A stretch of DNA of 17,395 nt from Sphingomonadales bacterium UBA6174 (GTDB taxonomy: Bacteria; Pseudomonadota; Alphaproteobacteria; Sphingomonadales; Sphingomonadaceae), in the NCBI GenBank assembly GCA_002422945.1, contig DITW01000080.1, positions 7,477 through 24,871 of the forward strand, given 5' to 3'. Under the pieces are notes generated by a model, which saw only the letters and a program-made list of their open reading frames with translations, searched no databases and had not been told where the DNA came from. Below are positions 1-7,203 of this stretch, piece by piece; position 1 is the first letter of the stretch, and each line of letters begins with the position of its first letter. Both the position numbers and the translations under genes were made by a program.

Positions 1-1227
1 ACCAAGATCTTCATTTCGGCGGGCGAGCATGATCTGACCGAGAATATCATCCACCTCGTGCTGGCAAAGACGCCGGATGCGCCCGATAATGTGAAGGGTA
101 TTTCACTGTTCATTGTGCCGAAATTTCTCGTCAATCCAGATGGGTCATTGGGCGCGCGCAATGATCTGAGCTGCGGCGCGATCGAGCATAAAATGGGGAT
201 CAACGGCAGCGCGACCTGCGTCATGAATTATGACGGGGCGACCGGCTATTTGATCGGCGAGGAGAATAAGGGCCTTGCCGCGATGTTCATCATGATGAAT
301 TCGGCACGGCTGTGGGTAGGGATGCAAGGGCTTGGACAGGCGGACGTCGCGTATCAGAACGCCGTCCATTACGCCAAGGATCGCCGGCAGGGCCGCGCCT
401 TGACCGGGCCGAAAGACCCGGCAGAAAAGGCCGATCTGTTGATCGTCCACCCGGATGTGCGCCGGATGTTGATGGAGGCCAAGGCCCTGACCGAGGGCTT
501 GCGCGCTTTGTGTCTTTGGGGGGCGTTACAGGTCGATCTGACCGGCAAGGCGGCAAGCGAAGAGGCGCGTGTCGCGGCGGATGATCTGATCTCGCTCCTG
601 ACCCCGGTGATCAAGGGCTATGGCACCGACAAGGGGTTTGAGGTTGCGGTCAATTGCCAGCAGATCTGGGGCGGCCATGGCTATATTCGCGAAAATGGCA
701 TGGACCAATATGTCCGCGATGCCCGTATCGCCCAGATTTATGAGGGCGCGAACGGGGTGCAGGCGATGGACCTTGTCGGGCGCAAATTGGCGATGAATGG
801 CGGGCGGGCGATCCGCGCGTTTTTTGCATTGGTCGATGGCGAGGCAGGTGCGGCCAAGGCCGAAGCCAGTGGCCAGACCGCGATTGTCGACCTCGCGACC
901 CGGCTGGAAAAGGCGAATAATGAATTAAAGGCAGCGACGATGTGGTTGATGCAGAATGCGATGGCCAATCCCGATAATGCCGGGGCGGGAGCGATGGCCT
1001 ATCTGCATTTGACGGGAATTGTATCGGTTGGACTGATGTGGTTGCGGATGGCGCGGGCCGCCGCCGGTTTATTGGCGAAGGGCGAGGGCGATCAGGCTTT
1101 TCTTGAGGCGAAGCTGATCACCGCGCAGTTTTTCGGGGAACGCTTCATGCCGGATGCGGGCGCTTTGCGGCGCAAGCTGGAGGCCGGGGCTGGCACGATG
1201 ATGGCGATGCCAGTCGACAGTTTTTAG
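1..1227 (+). CDS. Acyl-CoA dehydrogenase, 5'-truncated by window edge
   Basis: This is the C-terminal 408 residues of an FAD-dependent acyl-CoA dehydrogenase; the frame is open from base 1, so the start lies outside the window. Members of the long subfamily (about 590-600 aa, with an extra C-terminal domain, as in DmdC-type 3-methylthiopropanoyl-CoA dehydrogenases) match in layout. Visible are the end of the middle beta domain (GISLFIVPKFLVN), the alpha-helical C-terminal core with WGGHGYIRENGMDQYVRDARI, and IYEGANGVQ, whose Glu at 742-744 is at the usual catalytic-base position of the family. A further helical region of about 130 residues follows. The enzyme oxidises an acyl-CoA to the 2-enoyl-CoA and passes electrons to ETF in the cytoplasm. 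The substrate cannot be read from the sequence. It ends 11 bases from the convergent MFS gene. Confidence 0.93.
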   Translation, partial: TKIFISAGEHDLTENIIHLVLAKTPDAPDNVKGISLFIVPKFLVNPDGSLGARNDLSCGAIEHKMGINGSATCVMNYDGATGYLIGEENKGLAAMFIMMNSARLWVGMQGLGQADVAYQNAVHYAKDRRQGRALTGPKDPAEKADLLIVHPDVRRMLMEAKALTEGLRALCLWGALQVDLTGKAASEEARVAADDLISLLTPVIKGYGTDKGFEVAVNCQQIWGGHGYIRENGMDQYVRDARIAQIYEGANGVQAMDLVGRKLAMNGGRAIRAFFALVDGEAGAAKAEASGQTAIVDLATRLEKANNELKAATMWLMQNAMANPDNAGAGAMAYLHLTGIVSVGLMWLRMARAAAGLLAKGEGDQAFLEAKLITAQFFGERFMPDAGALRRKLEAGAGTMMAMPVDSF

Positions 1228-1245
1228 GCCGATAGTTTTTAGCTG
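1216..1245. repeat. Imperfect 15-base tandem duplication at convergent stop codons
   Basis: GACAGTTTTTAG at 1216-1227 is followed 15 bases later by GATAGTTTTTAG at 1231-1242, one mismatch in 12. The first copy carries the stop of the acyl-CoA dehydrogenase gene (TAG, 1225-1227). The second carries another TAG in the same frame at 1240-1242 and, on the other strand, the stop of the MFS gene (1239-1241). It looks like a small local duplication. No intrinsic terminator with a strong stem and T-tract is apparent between the two genes. Confidence 0.5.
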
Positions 1246-2795
1246 TTGGCCAGCGCCTCATCCCCGGCCAAGGATCGCGCGGCGCTTTCCAGCAGCAGCA
1301 GGACGATGGGGATCAGCGCGAAACTCGATAACAAGGCGGTGCCGAGCGACCCGGTCGCATCGCTGATCAGACCGACGAGATAGGGGCCAAGGCCAAGGCC
1401 GATCAAATTGACGCCGAGCAATTGCACGGAGGTAGCGGTGCCGCGCAGATGGGCGGGGACAAGGTCCTGACAACTGGCGGACACCGGGCCGAGCCATATA
1501 ATCATCAGGCTGTTGGTGACGCATAACAGGATCAGGAACAGCGCGTAATTGTCAGTCTGATATTGCCACAGGCCGGAGATGGTTGCGCATAATATCGCGA
1601 ACTGGACCAAGCGCACCCGGCCATCGGGGCGGATTTTCTTGGCCCAATCACCGATGATGCCGCCGGCAATCGTGCCGAATGCGCCGGTTAATGTCATGAT
1701 CACGCCGATGGTCAGGCCGGTTTCCGGGCCTTTGGCGAAATGCGCCTGCACATAGGCAAAGAGAAAGGCGTTGATCGAATAGCCGATGCACGAGATCAGC
1801 CCGCCTGCAATCGCCAGCCGGATAAAGCTGCGAGAGGCGAGGCGACGGAAACTGTCGGGCGCGGCACAGCGCAGGGACTGAAGCCAGCTTGCGGCGGCAT
1901 AGCTGCCCAGTGCCATCGCCACCCATTGCACGCCATTGGTGGTGATGTGGAGGCCGAATAGCTGCGCGATGACCGGGCGTTTGGCGGCAGAAAGCCATGG
2001 GTTGGTGAGCGCGAACATCCCGACGCCACCGCCAACACACAAGCACAATAGTGTGAGGTTGGCGCGCAACTGGCCGTTGTGGTGATGATGAAAAGGGATC
2101 ATCCGCGCCAATTCGCCCCATACTACCCGTAGCGGCGAGATTGCGGGCAAAGCGCGGGGCGGTTCCTTGATTGTCAATTTGGCCAAGAGCGCGAGCAATA
2201 TCCCCGGCAGGCCAAAGGCGATAAAGGTAGCTTGCCACCCGGCTAGCCCCAAGGGCGCCGCGCCGGAGATGAAATGATGGTCCCAATAGGTGATGATCGA
2301 CCCGCCGATGACCAAGGCAAGGCCAGAGCCGATATAAATCCCGCTGGAATAGAGCGAGAGAGCGGTGCCGCGTTGCTCTTTGGGGAAATAATCCTGCAAC
2401 AGGGAAAAGGCGGCGGGCGAGGCGCTGGCTTCCCCCACACCCACCCCGATGCGGGCGAGCGATAATTGGGTGAAATTGCCCGATAGGCCGGACAGGGCTG
2501 TCATCCCCGACCAAAAGCCAAGGCCGATGGAGATGGTCGATACCCGGTTCCAGCTATCCGCCAGCCGCGCCAGCGACAGGCCCATCAGGCCGTAGAACAA
2601 CGCAAAGGCGGTGCCGAACAACAGGCCAAGCTGGGCATCCGTTAGGGACATGGCGCTTTTCAATGACGGCGCAAGGATTGAGATCACCTGTCGATCAAGG
2701 AAATTGACCGCATAGATCAGCATCAACAGCCCCAGCACATAGGCGCGATAGCGGCCGGAAAAATGCGGTGTTGGGATCGGCCTTGATGTCGTCAC
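1239..2795 (-). CDS. MFS transporter, spinster-like family
   Basis: A 518-residue polytopic inner-membrane carrier of the major facilitator superfamily. Near the N-terminus is FLDRQVISILAPSLK (residues about 32-46), followed by GLSLARLADSWNR (72-84), the MFS loop 2-3 motif, and ARIGVGVGEASASPAAFSLLQDYFP (about 114-137). These motifs are typical of spinster-type MFS proteins common in sphingomonads. About twelve hydrophobic segments are visible. A basic central loop holds four consecutive histidines (residues 236-239). The frame is open back to 2900, but the GTG at 2795 is preferred: it has AGAGG about 10 bases upstream, gives the N-terminus MTTSRPIPTPHF, and does not run into the divergent phosphatase gene. 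The substrate is unknown; proximity to an acyl-CoA dehydrogenase is only a weak hint of organic acid or aromatic uptake. Confidence 0.85.
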   Translation of the reverse strand: MTTSRPIPTPHFSGRYRAYVLGLLMLIYAVNFLDRQVISILAPSLKSAMSLTDAQLGLLFGTAFALFYGLMGLSLARLADSWNRVSTISIGLGFWSGMTALSGLSGNFTQLSLARIGVGVGEASASPAAFSLLQDYFPKEQRGTALSLYSSGIYIGSGLALVIGGSIITYWDHHFISGAAPLGLAGWQATFIAFGLPGILLALLAKLTIKEPPRALPAISPLRVVWGELARMIPFHHHHNGQLRANLTLLCLCVGGGVGMFALTNPWLSAAKRPVIAQLFGLHITTNGVQWVAMALGSYAAASWLQSLRCAAPDSFRRLASRSFIRLAIAGGLISCIGYSINAFLFAYVQAHFAKGPETGLTIGVIMTLTGAFGTIAGGIIGDWAKKIRPDGRVRLVQFAILCATISGLWQYQTDNYALFLILLCVTNSLMIIWLGPVSASCQDLVPAHLRGTATSVQLLGVNLIGLGLGPYLVGLISDATGSLGTALLSSFALIPIVLLLLESAARSLAGDEALANS

Positions 2796-2889
2796 GCTGG
2801 TTCGGCCTCTTTCCCTTGGTCGCGGCGCATGGCATGGCGGCCAAAATCGCGATAGATTGTTGCGATACCTTGTCGCACCGGAGAAGAAA

Positions 2890-3366
2890 ATGCCCGACAT
2901 GCCTGCCGTGCTCTTTGTCTGTCTTGGGAATATCTGCCGGTCGCCATTGGCCGAAGCGGCATTCCGCGCCGAAGTCGCGCGCCAAGGGCTGGAGGTACAG
3001 ATCGATAGCGCCGGGACCGGCGATTGGCATCTCGGTCACGCCCCCGATCCGCGTGCGCAGGCGCAAGCCCAAAAACATGGGATCGACATCAGCGGCTATC
3101 GCGCTCGGTTGGTCGAGCCGGATGATTTCCATCGGTTCACCCATGTGTTTGCGCTGGACGAGAAGAATCTGGCCGATCTTGAGGCGTTGCGGCCCGACAC
3201 CGGCACGGCGGTCTTGTCGTTATTGCTCGATCATGTGCCGGGCAAAGAGGGCACGTCTGTCGCCGATCCTTATTATGCCGATGCCGCCGCATTCGAGGTG
3301 ACATGGGATGAAGTCACCGATGCCGCCCGGCGGATCGTGGAAGGGATGGCTGCGGGGAAGTTTTGA
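2890..3366 (+). CDS. Low-molecular-weight protein-tyrosine phosphatase
   Basis: A 158-residue cytoplasmic phosphatase of the low-molecular-weight family, whose usual length is 140-165 aa. The P-loop FVCLGNICRSPLAEAAF gives the CX5R signature, with nucleophile Cys11, Arg17 and Ser18. The general acid is Asp126 in VADPYYAD, the family's DPYY motif. The enzyme hydrolyses phosphotyrosine through a phosphocysteine intermediate; relatives in bacteria act on BY-kinases in polysaccharide export, but no such kinase gene is nearby. ATG at 2890 is chosen because GGAGAAG sits just before it; the reading frame also extends to a non-ATG codon at 2857 without added conserved sequence. The gene diverges from the MFS gene across 94 bases and is followed by a repeat-filled convergent gap. 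Confidence 0.93.
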   Translation: MPDMPAVLFVCLGNICRSPLAEAAFRAEVARQGLEVQIDSAGTGDWHLGHAPDPRAQAQAQKHGIDISGYRARLVEPDDFHRFTHVFALDEKNLADLEALRPDTGTAVLSLLLDHVPGKEGTSVADPYYADAAAFEVTWDEVTDAARRIVEGMAAGKF

Positions 3367-3383
3367 GGGGGGCTAGCGACCCC

Positions 3384-3486
3384 TTCGTCATTCCCGCGCA
3401 GACGGGAATCCAGAAACACTATTGGATCGAAGGTTGTGCCTACTCGTTGGTTCCCGCTGTCTGGATTCCCGCCTACGCGGGAATGA
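3384..3486. repeat. Palindromic repeat doublet, ATTCCCG type
   Basis: Two hairpin units face each other. Unit one begins TTCGTC, then stem ATTCCCG (3390-3396), 6-base loop, CGGGAAT (3403-3409) and CCAG. Unit two, in opposite orientation, is CTGG, then ATTCCCGC (3465-3472), loop CTAC, GCGGGAAT (3477-3484) and GA. The outer 26 bases of each end match as an inverted repeat in 24 positions. About 47 bases of unrelated sequence lie between. From memory, ATTCCCGC/GCGGGAAT hairpins ending in CCAG are a widespread REP-like family in proteobacteria including sphingomonads. They are normally moved by REP-associated tyrosine transposases encoded elsewhere. No transposase gene is in this window. Confidence 0.85.
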
Positions 3487-3520
3487 CTAGAATGATGGCG
3501 GGCGCTGGTGCGTCCCCCCA

Positions 3521-3595
3521 TTCGTCATGCTGAACTTGGTTCAGCATCTATGCGCATGCCGGGATTGGACCCTGAAACGAGTTCAGGGTGACGAA
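3521..3595. repeat. Palindromic repeat doublet, CTGAAC type, copy A
   Basis: A 75-base element bounded by TTCGTCA (3521-3527) and TGACGAA (3589-3595). The left hairpin is ATGCTGAAC, loop TTG, GTTCAGCAT (3527-3547). The right hairpin is ACCCTGAA, loop ACGAG, TTCAGGGT (3569-3589). A copy in opposite orientation lies at 8217-8292; the arms match closely while the central roughly 20 bases do not. It is preceded by a C-run (3515-3519). The right arm overlaps the 3' end of the mitofilin-like gene, including its stop codon. This is a REP-type non-autonomous doublet; its mobilising enzyme is not in the window. Confidence 0.88.
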
Positions 3596-4485
3596 GGAGA
3601 AGGCGCAGGAGTGAGCGTAGGTGCGGCTACGATCACCGGCGCAACATTGGGGTAATCATCCCCCATCGGATCGATCAATGCCGCCGTTTCGATCCGGTCT
3701 AGCGCATTATGGGCCTGCACATAATGGCGGGCGGCAGTAATCCAGTTGAGGGCTTGCCCACGCTCCGGCAGGCGGTTGATTTCGATCAGCGCCTGATTGA
3801 TATCGCCATCCGCAATCTGCCCGCGCACGCGTTCGACAACTTCGTCCGGGCGGCTGGATGGTTCATTGCCCCGGCGGATGATGATCAGGGCGGATAGCTC
3901 ATGTTTGAAATTGTCCCACATGCCGCGCTTGGCGCCATCGCCCTGTAATTGGGGGGCGATTTTTTCGAAACTCGCGCTCAGGCTGTCGAGCGTGATCCGC
4001 GCGCGCGCGCCGGCGATGATCGCGGCTACGGCCTGTGGCTGGCTGTCCCCAAAGCGTTCGCGCAGCAGTGATTCAAGATAGCCCAGTTGCACCCCGCGTT
4101 CGATTGCGCGTCGTGCGGCAAAGGCGATCAGCATGCCCTCTGCCCGATTGGCATTGCCGCTGGTCGCGCTGGCCTGCGCGCTGACCCGGTCGAGCCGTTC
4201 TTCCAGCGCCTGAATCCGGGCATGCAGCACCTCCGGATCGACATTTGGCGCATTGGTCGTCACCGTGAACTGAGGGGGCAGGCCGCGGTTGTTGCCGGTC
4301 GCGATGCCCAGTTTTTGCGGGGCATCGACCAATCCAAGAAAATGCGCGGCGCGGGGCCATTGATGCAGGCCATAGCCCATCGCGCCCATGCCGATGCCAA
4401 AGGCGATCAGCGGAAAGGCCAGCTTTCGCGCAAGGCTGCGCCGCTGTGGCGGGCTGCTATCGACATCAACATAGGGTTCACTCAC
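3583..4485 (-). CDS. Mitofilin/COG4223-like inner-membrane protein (alphaproteobacterial Mic60 relative)
   Basis: A 300-residue protein with a short charged N-terminus, one transmembrane segment (about residues 21-41, rich in Gly, Ala and Met), a Pro/Asn-rich linker, a short predicted coiled coil (about 84-108, LHARIQALEERLDRVSAQA) and a helical C-terminal region. The region LSALIIIRRG (198-207) through GDINQALIEINRLP and WITAARHYVQAHNALDRI (to about 265) is the part that resembles alphaproteobacterial mitofilins. The expected placement is anchored in the inner membrane with the bulk in the periplasm, shaping membranes. GTG at 4485 has GGAGGA 8 bases upstream. It lies 27 bases downstream of hemD, so it is probably cotranscribed. 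The last residues and the stop are encoded inside a repeat element. The family call rests on context plus architecture; function is inferred. Confidence 0.75.
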   Translation of the reverse strand: MSEPYVDVDSSPPQRRSLARKLAFPLIAFGIGMGAMGYGLHQWPRAAHFLGLVDAPQKLGIATGNNRGLPPQFTVTTNAPNVDPEVLHARIQALEERLDRVSAQASATSGNANRAEGMLIAFAARRAIERGVQLGYLESLLRERFGDSQPQAVAAIIAGARARITLDSLSASFEKIAPQLQGDGAKRGMWDNFKHELSALIIIRRGNEPSSRPDEVVERVRGQIADGDINQALIEINRLPERGQALNWITAARHYVQAHNALDRIETAALIDPMGDDYPNVAPVIVAAPTLTPAPSPSSP

Positions 4486-4512
4486 TTGACGCTTCCTCCA
4501 GTACCGGCATCC

Positions 4513-5199
4513 TTATTGGCACAGTTGTCGGACGACTGCCAGCATCCCGTAATCATCCGGTCGCGGTGCGATTTTCATGGCATTCCAGCCGGTTCCTGCC
4601 GTCGCTGCCGTCGCCGCGCTGATCGCAATGGCCGTGATATGGCTGCGCGCCAATCCTTGGGTGGTCACCAGATGATCGAGCAGCACGCTGCTGCGTGGGC
4701 TGTGGAGGAGAATGAGGTCGAGCACTGGCCATGCGGCCAGCAGCGCATCGCTCAACCGTGTGGCCGGGGCGGCGCGATAGACGATCCGGCGATCGATCCG
4801 GATGCCCATGGGATCGAGGGGGCGCACCTCTGCGCCGCACAGATGCAGCAGATGGTGGATGTGATGGGTTTGCGCCAAGGCGATCAGCGACTGGCCATTG
4901 CCTTGGGGGGCGAGGTGGATCACCTGGTCCGTCATCCCTTTTAAGGCATGGGCGGTGGCGGGGCCGACGGCGTAAATCGGCAGGTTGGGATATTGGCGGA
5001 TCATCTCAGCGCCATGTCGCACGGCATTGGCGCTGGTAACCATCAGCGCGTCTGCTTGGGTGTCGCTTGATATGTTCGATGCGACCGGTTCAATTGTAAA
5101 CAACGGTGCGACCAGCGGGTCCAGCCCCAGATCGCGCAGATGATCGGCAGTCCTGCTGGCCCCCGGTTCGGGGCGGAGGACGGCGACCTTTCGCGTCAT
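4513..5199 (-). CDS. hemD: Uroporphyrinogen-III synthase
   Basis: A 228-residue enzyme that closes hydroxymethylbilane with inversion of ring D to give uroporphyrinogen III, the branch point to haem, sirohaem and cobalamin. The family is poorly conserved, but VAVLRPEPGASRTADHLRDLG at the N-terminus, VTSANAVRHG (54-63) and YAVGPATAHAL (76-86) are its recognisable segments, and the length is usual. ATG at 5199 overlaps the hemC stop by four bases (ATGA), indicating translational coupling. The same frame stays open far upstream through hemC, but that extension is antisense-quality noise without family similarity. Confidence 0.92.
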   Translation of the reverse strand: MTRKVAVLRPEPGASRTADHLRDLGLDPLVAPLFTIEPVASNISSDTQADALMVTSANAVRHGAEMIRQYPNLPIYAVGPATAHALKGMTDQVIHLAPQGNGQSLIALAQTHHIHHLLHLCGAEVRPLDPMGIRIDRRIVYRAAPATRLSDALLAAWPVLDLILLHSPRSSVLLDHLVTTQGLARSHITAIAISAATAATAGTGWNAMKIAPRPDDYGMLAVVRQLCQ

Positions 5200-6125
5200 G
5201 CCCCGAACAGCGCCCGCAATTCCATGCTGGCGGCGGCGAGCAGTTGCTGCGCCATCAAATGGCAGCCCTCGACATCGCCGCGTTGGATCCCGACGCCAAG
5301 CGCGACCCGCTCGCTGCCATCTTCCGACATGATTTCGGCGCGCAGCAGCAGTCCTTCTTCGCGAACAGTTGCATAAGCGGCGACCGGGCTGTGGCATCCG
5401 GCGTTCAGCCCGGCGAGCAAATAGCGTTCCGCCATCACGCAATCGAACGTGTCGCGATCGTTGATCGCGCTCAAGAGGTCGAGAATGTCCTGTCGGTCCG
5501 AACGGGCTTCGATCCCGATTGCGCCTTGGCTTGCGGCGGGGAGCATTTCCTCCACCGCAATCGGTGTGCCGACATCGAATCGGCCAAGACGGATCAGCCC
5601 GGCTGCGGCGAGCAGGGTCGCATCGGCTTCCCCTTCCGCCAATTTGCGCAGGCGGGTGTCGACATTGCCTCGGAACATGACGATGTTGAGATCGGGCCGA
5701 ATGTGCCGCATCTGTGAGGCGCGGCGCGGCGAGCTGGTGCCGACCCGCGCGCCATTGGGTAGCGCAATGATCGATGCCGCACCGATCAGCCGGTCCCGCA
5801 CATCGGCGCGGGGCAGCATGGCGGCGATGGTCAGGGCATCGGGGCGGATCGTTTCCACGTCCTTCATCGAATGAACGGCAAAGTCGATATTGCCGTTCAT
5901 GATGTCGATATCGAGTTCCTTGGTCCACAAGGCCTTGCCGCCGATATCGGCCAAAGGGCGATCCAAGATCTTGTCGCCGCTCGCGGTGACCGGACAAATT
6001 TCAATCGCATCGCGTGCCCATCCATGCGCAAGGCACAGGGAATCCGCGACCATATGGGCCTGCGCCATCGCCAAAGGGGAGGCGCGGGTGCCGAGGCGCA
6101 GCGGTAAGGATCGTTTCTCAGTCAT
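5196..6125 (-). CDS. hemC: Porphobilinogen deaminase (hydroxymethylbilane synthase)
   Basis: A 309-residue cytoplasmic enzyme that joins four porphobilinogen molecules into hydroxymethylbilane. Family motifs are all present: LRLGTRASPLAMAQA (9-23), VHSMKD with the catalytic Asp at 89, GTSSPRR (129-135), FRGNVDTRL (151-159) and AGCHSPVAAYA, in which Cys244 is the attachment point of the dipyrromethane cofactor. The length is the family norm. It is first in the hemC-hemD-mitofilin operon and its ATG lies 43 bases from the divergent tsaD start. A near-palindrome in that gap is a candidate shared operator. No strong Shine-Dalgarno sequence is obvious before the ATG. Confidence 0.97.
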   Translation of the reverse strand: MTEKRSLPLRLGTRASPLAMAQAHMVADSLCLAHGWARDAIEICPVTASGDKILDRPLADIGGKALWTKELDIDIMNGNIDFAVHSMKDVETIRPDALTIAAMLPRADVRDRLIGAASIIALPNGARVGTSSPRRASQMRHIRPDLNIVMFRGNVDTRLRKLAEGEADATLLAAAGLIRLGRFDVGTPIAVEEMLPAASQGAIGIEARSDRQDILDLLSAINDRDTFDCVMAERYLLAGLNAGCHSPVAAYATVREEGLLLRAEIMSEDGSERVALGVGIQRGDVEGCHLMAQQLLAAASMELRALFGA

Positions 6126-6135
6126 CTTGCGCTTG

Positions 6136-6159
6136 CTCTAAACGCGTTCGCGATTAGAG
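6136..6159. promoter_or_regulatory. 24-base near-palindrome between divergent hemC and tsaD
   Basis: The left arm is CTCTAA and the right arm TTAGAG, each followed inward by a CGCG block at the symmetric position. Twenty of 24 positions agree with the reverse complement. The centre lies at 6147-6148, 10 bases from the hemC start codon and 9 from the tsaD ATG. The size and position suit an operator for a dimeric regulator controlling both directions, or a cruciform in the two leaders. The right arm also contributes AGAGG to the tsaD ribosome binding site. The binding protein is unknown. Confidence 0.5.
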
Positions 6160-6168
6160 GGAAGGGTG

Positions 6169-7203
6169 ATGACACTGATCCTTGGTCTTGAATCCAGTTG
6201 CGATGAAACGGCGGCGGCGCTGGTCGATGACCTGCGCGTCATTCGCGCCCATCGTTTGGCGGGGCAAGAGGCCGCGCATGCGCCTTATGGCGGGGTGGTG
6301 CCGGAAATCGCGGCGCGCGCCCATGCCGAGATGATGATGCCGTTGGTCGAGGCCGCATTAAAGGACGCGGGCGTGACGTTGAATGACGTCGATGCGATTG
6401 CTGCAACCGCAGGGCCGGGCCTGATCGGCGGGGTGATGGTCGGGCTGGTGACCGGCAAGGCGCTGGCGATGGCGGCGAACAAGCCGCTGATCGCGGTCAA
6501 CCATCTGGAGGGCCATGCATTGTCGCCCCGGCTGGATAATCCGGATTTGCAATTTCCCTATTTGCTGCTGCTCGCATCCGGCGGGCATTGCCAATTATTG
6601 CTGGTGTCGGGCGTGGGCCAATATCGGCGACTGGCGACGACCATCGACGATGCGGCGGGCGAGGCATTTGACAAGACCGCGAAATTGCTGCGCCTTGGTA
6701 TGCCGGGCGGGCCGAAGGTCGAGGCATTGGCGCGTGAGGGCAATCCCAAGGCCGTGAAGTTGCCGCGCCCGTTGTTGAATACGGATGAGCCGCATTTCTC
6801 CTTTGCAGGCTTGAAAAGCGCGGTGCTGCGCGCGCATCAATCGGGGCTGTATCAGCCTGCGGACCTCTGCGCCTCGTTTCAGCAGGCGGTGGTCGATTGT
6901 CTGGTTGATCGCACGCGCCGGGCGTTGGCAGTCGCGGTTGAGGCGACGGCCTTGGTCGTGGCGGGCGGGGTCGCGGCCAATCAATCGATTCGCGCGGCGC
7001 TGATGACGCTCGCGGCTGAACATGGCGTGCCTTTTCATGCGCCGCCGCTCTGGCTTTGCACCGATAATGCGGCCATGATCGCATGGGCGGGGCAAGAGCG
7101 CTTTGCCTTGGGCATGACCGATGGGCTGGATGTACCGGCGCGACCGCGTTGGCCATTGGATGCACAAGCCGAAAAGGCGCGGGGAGCGGGAGTAAAGGCA
7201 TGA
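6169..7203 (+). CDS. tsaD: tRNA N6-adenosine threonylcarbamoyltransferase
   Basis: A 344-residue Kae1/Qri7/TsaD enzyme that transfers threonylcarbamoyl from threonylcarbamoyl-AMP to A37 of ANN-decoding tRNAs, working with TsaB, TsaE and TsaC. LGLESSCDETAAALV (6-19) is the ATP-binding entry motif. NHLEGH (111-116) supplies the metal-binding His112 and His116. ASGGHCQLLLV, DDAAGEAFDKTAKLL, GGVAANQSIR and CTDNAAMIAWAG follow in the expected order. ATG at 6169 is chosen because AGAGGGAAGG lies before it; an adjoining GTG at 6166 would add one residue and cannot be excluded. The stop overlaps the gpsA start (ATGA), so the two are coupled. tsaD-gpsA beside hemC is a familiar alphaproteobacterial arrangement. 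Confidence 0.97.
   Translation: MTLILGLESSCDETAAALVDDLRVIRAHRLAGQEAAHAPYGGVVPEIAARAHAEMMMPLVEAALKDAGVTLNDVDAIAATAGPGLIGGVMVGLVTGKALAMAANKPLIAVNHLEGHALSPRLDNPDLQFPYLLLLASGGHCQLLLVSGVGQYRRLATTIDDAAGEAFDKTAKLLRLGMPGGPKVEALAREGNPKAVKLPRPLLNTDEPHFSFAGLKSAVLRAHQSGLYQPADLCASFQQAVVDCLVDRTRRALAVAVEATALVVAGGVAANQSIRAALMTLAAEHGVPFHAPPLWLCTDNAAMIAWAGQERFALGMTDGLDVPARPRWPLDAQAEKARGAGVKA

Noticed and set aside
1648..2514. A 288-residue open frame inside the MFS gene on the same strand.
   Set aside because: It is an out-of-frame reading of the transporter with His/Arg/Pro-rich shadow composition.
3388..3595. The repeat cluster might be a CRISPR array.
   Set aside because: There are only two units of two different families, each an inverted pair, with no regular spacers and no cas genes.
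3998..4010. Thirteen bases of alternating CG, a possible Z-DNA or slippage site.
   Set aside because: It codes for the Ala-Arg-Ala-Arg part of the mitofilin-like protein and is short for GC-rich coding DNA.
5200..5997. The hemD frame stays open through hemC to 5997, suggesting a 494-residue fusion.
   Set aside because: hemC is complete in its own frame, the extension is Arg-rich shadow translation, and an ATGA overlap gives a clear hemD start.
6126..6168. The hemC/tsaD gap was checked for a CtrA box (TTAA-N7-TTAA).
   Set aside because: Only TAA/TTA fragments in the palindrome arms are present; the spacing and bases do not fit.
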